Part shown: positions 14,195-19,695 of the stretch, in pieces
Layout: each line of letters starts with the position of its first letter
Position numbering within the stretch: position 1 is the stretch's first letter
Source of the DNA: SXOA01 sp051004015
GTDB lineage: Bacteria > Planctomycetota > Planctomycetia > Pirellulales > Pirellulaceae
Length of the DNA stretch: 28,137 bases
Assembly (NCBI GenBank): GCA_051004015.1
Contig: JBPCKT010000051.1
Coordinates: 1 to 28,137, forward strand
Reading direction: 5' to 3'
Position numbers and translations under genes: made by a program
The notes under the pieces: model-generated
What the model was told of the DNA's origin: nothing
What the model saw: only the letters and a program-made list of their open reading frames with translations
The model's database searches: none

Positions 14195-15319
14195 TCACGA
14201 TCTACTCCCATCCACTCGAAATTCTACTCTCTCGTCGCGGAAGCTCAAATCCACAGGGCGGCCGCGGGCCATGTCCAGCATCGCCTGAGCCAGATTCTGC
14301 CGGCAGGCCTGCCGCAAGCCGACGTAGGACGTGGTCAACCGCGGATTGATTTCGATCACCACGTCCTCGCTGCCCTTGGCCTGTTCGCCAAGGACCAAAT
14401 CAACGCCGACATAACCTGTCGTTGGCGGCATGGCGGCAATCGCGGCGAGGGCCAGGGACTTCGCCCGGTTTTCCAGGTGAGGCGGCAACGGCATCCTCCC
14501 TCCCAAATACTCAAAAGTCGCGGGATTCAAGATTTGCTCGCACGGCTGAAGGGGCACATCTTCCCCCGGTCCGCAAAGGATCGCCACGCTCGCCGCCAAT
14601 CCAGGACAAAACCGCTCCAGCCGGTATTCCTCCGCATTTTCTCCGCGTTCTCTGCGCCTCTGCGTGATGCCCTCGTATTGAAGATGAGCATCACGCAGAG
14701 GCGCAGAGTTCGCTGAGGAAGGAGATCGATAACCCAACGCTTCGAGTTCTTCTCGATTGTGAATCAGGCGCATCCTCACGCTTCCCGCTCCGTCATCTCG
14801 TTTGAGCACCAGCGGAAACGTTGGAGTCCCGCCTTCAGGCGGTCTGCCAATGCCGCCTAAGGGCGGGACTCCAACGTGAGCCGGCACGGGAATGCCTCGC
14901 TCGCTCAGTCGCTCCGCCGTCTTCGTCTTGGACGATGCAATCTTCAGAAAGTCACCCGACGGCGATAGCAGCCGAGCATTCGTTTCCATAACCCACGCCA
15001 CGCGCTCCTCCAGCATCCCATCGAGCTCCGGCGCGATGATCAGCGCCCAGTCGCATACATTCGCCAGCCGTTGAAATTCCCCCCGCTCCTCCGCAGCCGA
15101 AGGAATCACTACTTCTCGCCTGCGCAGTTCAAAATCTGCGTATCGTCGATCCCGCAGGCCCCACACTTCGACCCCTTCCATCGCCGCGAAGTCCTCCGTC
15201 ACCGCGCGGAGCATCGCCAGCCCTTCCGACACGAGCGCATTCCCCGGTGCTGAGTCCGCACCCTGGGCCCAGCCCGCGCCCGCGGTAATCGCTTCGTAGA
15301 CAAAAACTCGCATGGTCAT
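14195..15319 (-). CDS. ATP-grasp ligase, MfnD-like (tyramine/tyrosine-glutamate ligase type)
   Basis: 374 residues. The N-terminal MRVFVYEAITAGAGWAQG is typical of the ATP-grasp branch that contains archaeal tyramine-glutamate ligase MfnD. An ATP-binding lysine strand (FPLVLKRDDGAGSVRMR) and the metal-binding VVIEINPRLTTSY near the end are both present, so the catalytic core is intact. Two in-frame stretches have no place in the family: about residues 148-168 (VGVPPLGGIGRPPEGGTPT) and 204-224 (from APLRDAHLQYEGITQRRR), both encoded by perfect or near-perfect palindromes. They lie between the domain core strands, presumably in loops. Start is ATG 15317-15319, overlapping the stop of the HTH gene as ATGA; ATG 15313 is an alternative. 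The substrate is inferred from cluster context. Confidence 0.8.
   Translation of the reverse strand: MTMRVFVYEAITAGAGWAQGADSAPGNALVSEGLAMLRAVTEDFAAMEGVEVWGLRDRRYADFELRRREVVIPSAAEERGEFQRLANVCDWALIIAPELDGMLEERVAWVMETNARLLSPSGDFLKIASSKTKTAERLSERGIPVPAHVGVPPLGGIGRPPEGGTPTFPLVLKRDDGAGSVRMRLIHNREELEALGYRSPSSANSAPLRDAHLQYEGITQRRRERGENAEEYRLERFCPGLAASVAILCGPGEDVPLQPCEQILNPATFEYLGGRMPLPPHLENRAKSLALAAIAAMPPTTGYVGVDLVLGEQAKGSEDVVIEINPRLTTSYVGLRQACRQNLAQAMLDMARGRPVDLSFRDERVEFRVDGSRS
14650..14708. repeat. Perfect 20-base inverted repeat inside the MfnD-like gene
   Basis: CTCTGCGCCTCTGCGTGATG at 14650-14669 is perfectly complementary to 14689-14708 with a 19-base loop. On the minus strand it is translated in frame as residues about 204-224 of the ATP-grasp protein. 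Confidence 0.9.
14818..14877. repeat. 25-base inverted repeat (ACGTTGGAGTCCCGCC type) inside the MfnD-like gene
   Basis: Arms 14818-14842 and 14853-14877 match with two mismatches; the outer 16 bases ACGTTGGAGTCCCGCC pair perfectly. The loop is 10 bases. Translated on the minus strand it gives residues about 148-168, a glycine/proline-rich stretch (VPPLGGIGRPPEGGTPT). Confidence 0.9.
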
Positions 15320-16332
15320 GTGCCCGTTGGGGGCGCCGGTTCAATAAGTTCGCGGATGGTCATCACCGCCGGCTCGCCACGCAGAAAATCACGCCGCCGG
15401 TCACGCCGCTTACTCTTGTTCCCACGCTCCGCGTGGGAACACCCGTCTTCGCCGCTCCGCGGCCTACGCGTGTCCACTCTCTCAGAGCGCTCCCCATCTT
15501 CCGGCAGCAGTGGCCCGCTGCCCAGTGATAAGGTGTTTTTCATGTCGCGATCGGCCCTCTCGAACCGCTCCAGCTTCGCCTTGGTCGCCTCGTAAACCGC
15601 TTCCTGCTCGGCAGTTATGGCGTCCATCTCCTCCCGGGTCAGGTTCGGATTTCGCGCCCGCTCCGCAAAAGTTGATAAGCCCCCTTCCGCGGACTCCTGC
15701 TTTGCTGACTCCTGACCCCTGCCTGACTCCTGCGCTTCCGCCTCCCAGTACGGACTGTTCTGCGGCGCGGCCGCAATCTCCATTCCCGCTTGTCCCCCGG
15801 CCAGCTTGAACAGGGCCAGCGAGACTCGGCCCGCTTCCCGCACATAGCGGGGGTTGCCGGAACTGGGACGCTCGACTTCGTGGGTCCGGCGGATCCCGTT
15901 GACAATCGTCGTGCGGCGAACGGTCTCCAGCCCTTGAGAATTCTGCCAGGCCCCCATCAGGAACTCAAAGTGATACCGGAGCTGCATCGTGACCGTGTGA
16001 TAAGCCAATCGCAACTGCTGCGGCCGAGTGAGTCCGGCCGCGACGCCGGGGGTATTATCCGCCATCCAAGCCGCCATCTCCTGCAAAATCTGATGCACCC
16101 GCGGCTGGGAAATGCCATGTTTTTTCGCTGCCTGCCGCTGCGTCATCCCGGCAAACTCGACGTCCTCGTAAACCTCCATATCCCGGCCACTGGGGACCTT
16201 GAGCGAAATATCCTCCCGCGGCGGCGGCGGTGAAGGGACCTCAGGAACCTCTGGCTCCGCGGATTCGGGCGCAATCGCCGGCTCTGGGGAAAACACATCT
16301 GGCTCGGAAATCAGGCAAGCGGCGGTATTCAT
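15316..16332 (-). CDS. Acidic helix-turn-helix protein, unknown, first gene of the C1-cofactor operon
   Basis: The 338-residue product has an acidic, proline-rich N-terminus (residues 10-40: EPEVPEVPSPPPP) and a helix-turn-helix about residues 62-85 (MTQRQAAKKHGISQPRVHQIL). A region without a recognised family follows (LRLAYHTVTMQLRYHFEFLMGAWQ). Near residues 242-278 there is a charged helical stretch (EQEAVYEATKAKLERFERAD). The ATG at 16330-16332 has AGGAGC upstream; an earlier in-frame ATG at 16455 lies upstream of the promoter and is rejected. The C-terminus carries repeat-derived residues (GCSHAERGNK). It is coupled to the MfnD-like gene by ATGA. A regulator of the operon is plausible; a phage terminase small-subunit-like origin is an alternative. 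I do not know its function. Confidence 0.7.
   Translation of the reverse strand: MNTAACLISEPDVFSPEPAIAPESAEPEVPEVPSPPPPREDISLKVPSGRDMEVYEDVEFAGMTQRQAAKKHGISQPRVHQILQEMAAWMADNTPGVAAGLTRPQQLRLAYHTVTMQLRYHFEFLMGAWQNSQGLETVRRTTIVNGIRRTHEVERPSSGNPRYVREAGRVSLALFKLAGGQAGMEIAAAPQNSPYWEAEAQESGRGQESAKQESAEGGLSTFAERARNPNLTREEMDAITAEQEAVYEATKAKLERFERADRDMKNTLSLGSGPLLPEDGERSERVDTRRPRSGEDGCSHAERGNKSKRRDRRRDFLRGEPAVMTIRELIEPAPPTGT
15418..15440. repeat. Perfect 10-base palindrome (GTTCCCACGC) inside the HTH gene
   Basis: GTTCCCACGC at 15418-15427 and GCGTGGGAAC at 15431-15440 with a TCC loop. It is translated on the minus strand as part of GCSHAERGNK near the C-terminus of the HTH protein. GTTCCCACGC-N3-GCGTGGGAAC is a widespread bacterial palindromic element. 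Confidence 0.85.
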
Positions 16333-16381
16333 GGGCACGCTCCTCAAGAAAGGGGTCGATAGAAACAGAGACGCCGGCCTA

Positions 16382-16410
16382 ATGATACAGGTGTTCACAT
16401 ACAATGTCAA
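16382..16410 (-). promoter_or_regulatory. Near-consensus sigma-70 promoter of the HTH/cofactor operon
   Basis: On the minus strand a perfect TTGACA (16405-16410) is followed by exactly 17 bases and then TATCAT (16382-16387), which matches the -10 consensus at 5 of 6 positions. Transcription would begin near 16375, about 43 bases before the HTH start codon. Confidence 0.75.
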
Positions 16411-16873
16411 GTGCCCACTCGAAAAAAGTGGCAAAATAATGGGGGACATAATCATGAGGACATGTCGCCGAGTTCTTGGCTTATTATGCAGGTCCCGTCC
16501 CTGGAGCCCTAGCCTGGTTTACCAGGCTTTCTCACCCTAGGTCCGCCGTTCACGGCGGGTTAACGGCAACCTGACTCAAGTTCCGCAGCCTCGTTCACGA
16601 GGCTTTCCTGCCCCGGCTCTAGCCACGGCGCAAGGGCCAAAGCAAATCAAATTGTTTCAGGCCCACCGCGATTTGGAGGCATAAGTACGGGCGGGCCATC
16701 TTTCGGCGGGTGTCTCGGCCCTGAAATTCTTTATCCGACGACCTGGTGCTCGTGATGGTGGCCTTGGCATTGGGGAGGTGGGTGGATGATCCTAAGCACT
16801 GAGGACTCAATTCCTAGTCCGCCGGGTTCTAGTCCCCAGCCCCCAGCCCTTCAACCCCGCCCTCAGCCTGCCG
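16411..16873. other. Intergenic region with three small hairpins, no gene seen
   Basis: This stretch between the two divergent operons holds three successive perfect palindromes. 16511-16518 pairs with 16521-16528 (AGCCTGGT/ACCAGGCT), 16543-16548 with 16553-16558 (CCGCCG/CGGCGG) and 16587-16594 with 16597-16604 (AGCCTCGT/ACGAGGCT). The last differs in only one loop base from the core of the repeat at 19656-19680. Downstream, 16620-16870, I see no feature, only low-complexity C-rich stretches (CCCCAGCCCCCAGCCC at about 16836). Short open frames here lack a ribosome binding site and look like chance. Confidence 0.6.
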
Positions 16874-16902
16874 TTGACCATCCCCAAGTGGACTTGTACA
16901 TT
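16874..16902 (+). promoter_or_regulatory. Sigma-70-type promoter of the rpsB operon
   Basis: TTGACC at 16874-16879 (5 of 6 to consensus), 17-base spacer, TACATT at 16897-16902 (4 of 6). Transcription would start near 16909 and give a leader of about 134 bases before rpsB. The leader contains a small GGTCTTAGACC hairpin at 16979-16989. Ribosomal protein leaders are often autoregulated, but nothing here proves this. Confidence 0.55.
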
Positions 16903-17042
16903 AATGGATTCCCCTAAGGCTCGCCGCAAGTGCAGGCGAGGGCAGGGTTTCTACATTTTTGGTCCGGAAAGTTGGCGAAGGTCTTAGACCTGTGAAGTGC
17001 GATTCGCTCTTCATTTGCCGCAGCCGGAAAAGGAGCACCCTC

Positions 17043-17825
17043 GTGTCGGAAAGTCTGGTTAAAGAATTGGTGGAAGCAGGGGTCCATTTCGGACATCGGG
17101 CCAGTCGCTGGAACCCGAAGATGGCCCCCTACATTTACGCCCGTAAGAACGGGATTCACATCGTCGACATCCGCGAGACCGTCCGCGGTCTGCTCAGGGC
17201 CAAGAAATATCTGGCTCAGGTTGCAGCCCAGGGAAGCCTGGTGCTGTTCGTCGGCACCAAGCGGCAGGCGGGGGCGGCCATTGAGCGGGAAGCCCTTCGC
17301 TGCCACATGCCGTTCGTGGCGGAGCGGTGGCTGGGTGGCGCCCTCACCAACTTCCGCACCATTCGCAGCCGGTTGACGCGGCTGGAAGAGGTGGAGCGGA
17401 TTCGGACCAGCGAGGAGCTGAACGCGTACAGCAAGAAGATGCAGTCGGCCCTGAACCGCGAGCATCGCAAGATGTACCGCAACCTCAACGGGCTGCGGAT
17501 TCTCAACCGCATGCCGGAATGCCTGGTGGTCTTCGATCCGAACAAGGAGAAGAACTGCATCAAGGAGGCCCGGGCCCTCGGCATCACGACCGTGGCCCTG
17601 ATCGATACCGACTGCGATCCCGACCAGGTGGACCTCCCCATTCCCGGCAACGACGACGGCATCCGCAGCATCGAGCTCATCGCCCGGCACCTGGCGGAAG
17701 CCATCCTCGTCGGCAGCCAGAGCGCTGCTGCCGCCCGTGGCAAGGATAAGCCGGAACCTCCCAGCCCCAATGGCAGTGGTAATACCGCGGCCGCGGCGGA
17801 AGCGGCGAAGGCGGGACAAGTTTAG
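17043..17825 (+). CDS. rpsB: 30S ribosomal protein S2
   Basis: Small-subunit ribosomal protein, 260 residues. The conserved signatures are LVEAGVHFGHRASRWNPKMAPYIY (about 9-32), GIHIVDIRET, VLFVGTKRQA, RWLGGALTNF and PECLVVFDPNKEKNCIKEA in normal order. The start is GTG 17043, with AAAAGGAG at 17028-17035; the frame is open further upstream (ATG 16959), but that part lacks similarity to S2. The C-terminal 30 residues are Ala/Gly/Pro-rich. It begins the rpsB-tsf operon. Confidence 0.97.
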   Translation: MSESLVKELVEAGVHFGHRASRWNPKMAPYIYARKNGIHIVDIRETVRGLLRAKKYLAQVAAQGSLVLFVGTKRQAGAAIEREALRCHMPFVAERWLGGALTNFRTIRSRLTRLEEVERIRTSEELNAYSKKMQSALNREHRKMYRNLNGLRILNRMPECLVVFDPNKEKNCIKEARALGITTVALIDTDCDPDQVDLPIPGNDDGIRSIELIARHLAEAILVGSQSAAAARGKDKPEPPSPNGSGNTAAAAEAAKAGQV

Positions 17826-17841
17826 GATTGCCGCGAAATCC

Positions 17842-17903
17842 GTAGGACGGGTCTCCTGACCCGTCCAGAATGAGCCGAGGACGGGTCAGGAGACCCATCC
17901 TAC
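17842..17903. repeat. 25-base inverted repeat between rpsB and tsf
   Basis: GTAGGACGGGTCTCCTGACC and the next five bases (17842-17866) match the reverse complement of 17879-17903 at 24 of 25 positions. Each arm also folds on itself (GGACGGGT..ACCCGTCC). No T run follows. It may attenuate transcription or mark a processing site between the two genes. Confidence 0.9.
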
Positions 17904-17981
17904 ATTTTCGGCGAACCCACCCAGGCGTTCGCCCATCTTTCCCTATACGCAACATTCGATTTCAGCTTGAGGAGACAGGTT

Positions 17982-18812
17982 ATGGCAGAGATCACTGCCG
18001 CATTGGTTCGAGAACTGCGGGACGAAACGGGCCTGCCGATGATGGATTGCAAGAAGGCCTTGCAAGACAACAACGGCGACAAGGAAGCCGCCAAGGTCGA
18101 GCTGCGCAAGCGGGGGATCAAGCTCAGCGAATCCCGCTCTAGCCGCGAGACGTCCTTCGGACGCTTCGGCATCCACACCGGCGTCGATAAGAAGGCCGGG
18201 GCCATAGTCGAGGTGAAGTGCGAAAGCGCCCCCGTCGCCAATAGCGAAGGTTTCATCCAGTTCGCGAACGATCTGGCCCAGGCGCTGGCCACTTCCAACG
18301 CTGCCACGGCGGACGACTTGCTCGCCCAGCCTTCCCCCAGCCAGCCGGGCAAGACGCTGAAGGATGTGAAAGATGACATGTTCAACCGCATCCGCGAGGT
18401 CTTCAACATTGGCCGGATGAAGCGGCTGGAAGGCGCCACCGGCGGCTACAGCCACAATAGCGGCACGGTCAGCGGCGTGTTGGTCGGCGTGGAAGGTGGG
18501 AACGACGTGGCGGCCAAGGACGTGAGCATGCACGTCGCCGCGATGCATCCGCTGGCAGTTGTGAAGGAAGAGATTGACCCTGCGCTCGTCGCCAAGGAGC
18601 GGGAGATTCTCCGCTCCGCGGCTCTCGCGGAAGGGAAGCCCGCCAACATCGTCGACAAAATGGTCGAAGGCCGGCTGAAGAATTTTTACGCCGAGAAGGT
18701 CCTCAGCGAGCAGCCGTTTGTGAAGGAAAACACGCAGACCGTCGCGGCCTATGCCGGCGGTCACAAGATGAAGATCAAGCAGTTTGTCCACTGGGTGCTG
18801 GGGAAGGAATAA
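17982..18812 (+). CDS. tsf: Translation elongation factor Ts
   Basis: EF-Ts catalyses GDP/GTP exchange on EF-Tu. The 276-residue product begins MAEITAALVRELRDETG and carries the UBA-like N-terminal domain and signature TGLPMMDCKKAL (about 16-27), EVKCESAPVANSEGF (about 76-90), and VAAMHPLAV (about 187-195). The ATG at 17982 follows GAGGAGACAGG; an in-frame ATG at 17967 is inferior. It lies 156 bases after rpsB with an inverted repeat in the gap. Confidence 0.97.
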   Translation: MAEITAALVRELRDETGLPMMDCKKALQDNNGDKEAAKVELRKRGIKLSESRSSRETSFGRFGIHTGVDKKAGAIVEVKCESAPVANSEGFIQFANDLAQALATSNAATADDLLAQPSPSQPGKTLKDVKDDMFNRIREVFNIGRMKRLEGATGGYSHNSGTVSGVLVGVEGGNDVAAKDVSMHVAAMHPLAVVKEEIDPALVAKEREILRSAALAEGKPANIVDKMVEGRLKNFYAEKVLSEQPFVKENTQTVAAYAGGHKMKIKQFVHWVLGKE

Positions 18813-18815
18813 GGT

Positions 18816-18869
18816 GCTTAGCCGCCGCGTCCACGCGGCGAATCCCCCGCGTGGACGCGGGGGCTAAGC
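18816..18869. repeat. Inverted pair of a 25-base hairpin repeat between tsf and pyrH
   Basis: Copy 1 is 18816-18840 (plus sense, begins GCTTAGCCGCCGCGTCCACG) and copy 2 is 18845-18869 in the opposite sense. Read in the same sense they differ at two positions, 9 and 24 of the unit, and those two bases pair with each other in the unit's own 7-bp stem around a TCCA loop. The change from G-C to C-G is therefore compensatory. A third copy lies at 19656-19680. Confidence 0.9.
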
Positions 18870-18894
18870 TTTCGCGAAAGTGAAGGAACTTTTC

Positions 18895-19644
18895 ATGGCC
18901 ACCGGCGACACTCCCCGGGCTCCCTACAAGCGCGTCATCCTCAAGCTTTCCGGCGAAAGTCTGTCGCACGCCGGCGAGCGGGGCATCGGCATGGAAGAGG
19001 TGCTGCAGATCGCCCGCGAGGTGAAGCAGGCCCAGGAAGTGGGCTGCCAGATTGCGCTGGTTGTGGGGGGTGGCAACATCCTCCGCGGGGCACAGTTCAA
19101 GAGTGCGCACGGCAACATTCAAGAAGCCACGGCCCATTACATGGGGATGCTGGCGACGGTCATCAATGCCTTGGCCTTGCAAGACGCCCTCGAGTCGCTC
19201 GGCTCGGATACCCGCGTGATGTCCGCCATCCACATGCATGGCGTGGCCGAGCCGTACATCCGCCGGCGGGCCAAGCGGCATCTGGAGAAAGGGCGGATTG
19301 TCATTCTGGCCGCGGGGACCGGCAGCCCCTTCGTCACCACGGACACCGCGGCCGCCCAGCGGGCGATGGAGCTGGAGGCGGATATCTTGATGAAGGCCAC
19401 CCGCGTGGAAGGAGTCTACAGCGACGACCCCGAGCGGAACCCGCACGCCGTTTTTTACAGCGAAGTCGACTATGCGACGGTCCGCGAGCGGAACCTGCGG
19501 GTGATGGACAGCACGGCCATCGCCCACTGCATGGAGCACAACATGCCCATCCTGGTGTTCAACTTCCGCAAGGCCGGCAACATCCAGCGGGCTGTCCGCG
19601 GTGAGAAAATCGGCACCCGCATCAGCAGCAAGGCAGTCACCTAA
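18895..19644 (+). CDS. pyrH: Uridylate kinase
   Basis: Phosphorylates UMP to UDP in pyrimidine nucleotide synthesis. The 249-residue amino-acid-kinase-fold protein shows RVILKLSGESL (about 11-21), VVGGGNILRG (about 54-63), GTGSPFVTTDTAAAQRAMELEAD and TRVEGVYSDDP. I chose ATG 18895 because AAGGA sits 9 bases before it and the product starts MATGDTPRAPYKR; an in-frame GTG/ATG-like start near 18880 would add five residues. In many bacteria frr follows here; in this window argS follows instead. Confidence 0.96.
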   Translation: MATGDTPRAPYKRVILKLSGESLSHAGERGIGMEEVLQIAREVKQAQEVGCQIALVVGGGNILRGAQFKSAHGNIQEATAHYMGMLATVINALALQDALESLGSDTRVMSAIHMHGVAEPYIRRRAKRHLEKGRIVILAAGTGSPFVTTDTAAAQRAMELEADILMKATRVEGVYSDDPERNPHAVFYSEVDYATVRERNLRVMDSTAIAHCMEHNMPILVFNFRKAGNIQRAVRGEKIGTRISSKAVT

Positions 19645-19655
19645 GGAATTTGGAA

Positions 19656-19680
19656 GCTTAGCCGCCTCGTCCACGAGGCG
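19656..19680. repeat. Third copy of the 25-base hairpin repeat, between pyrH and argS
   Basis: Begins GCTTAGCCGCCTCGTCCACG. Compared with 18816-18840 it differs only at unit positions 12 (G to T) and 21 (C to A), which pair with each other in the stem. So a G-C pair has become T-A and the hairpin is kept. Confidence 0.9.
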
Positions 19681-19695
19681 CTGAGAGCGGCAATC

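Noticed and set aside
16333..16455. Longer start for the HTH protein at 16455
   Set aside because: It would begin upstream of the near-consensus promoter at 16382-16410, and ATG 16332 has a good AGGAGC.
16511..16604. Possible CRISPR-like array of regularly spaced palindromes
   Set aside because: The three hairpins differ in sequence and spacing, and there are no constant repeats with unique spacers or cas genes.
16619..16810. A 63-codon open frame on the minus strand in the intergenic region
   Set aside because: It has no ribosome binding site, no domain and unconvincing composition.
17842..17903. Intrinsic terminator after rpsB
   Set aside because: The stem is strong but no T run follows and tsf continues on the same strand, so I list it as a repeat.
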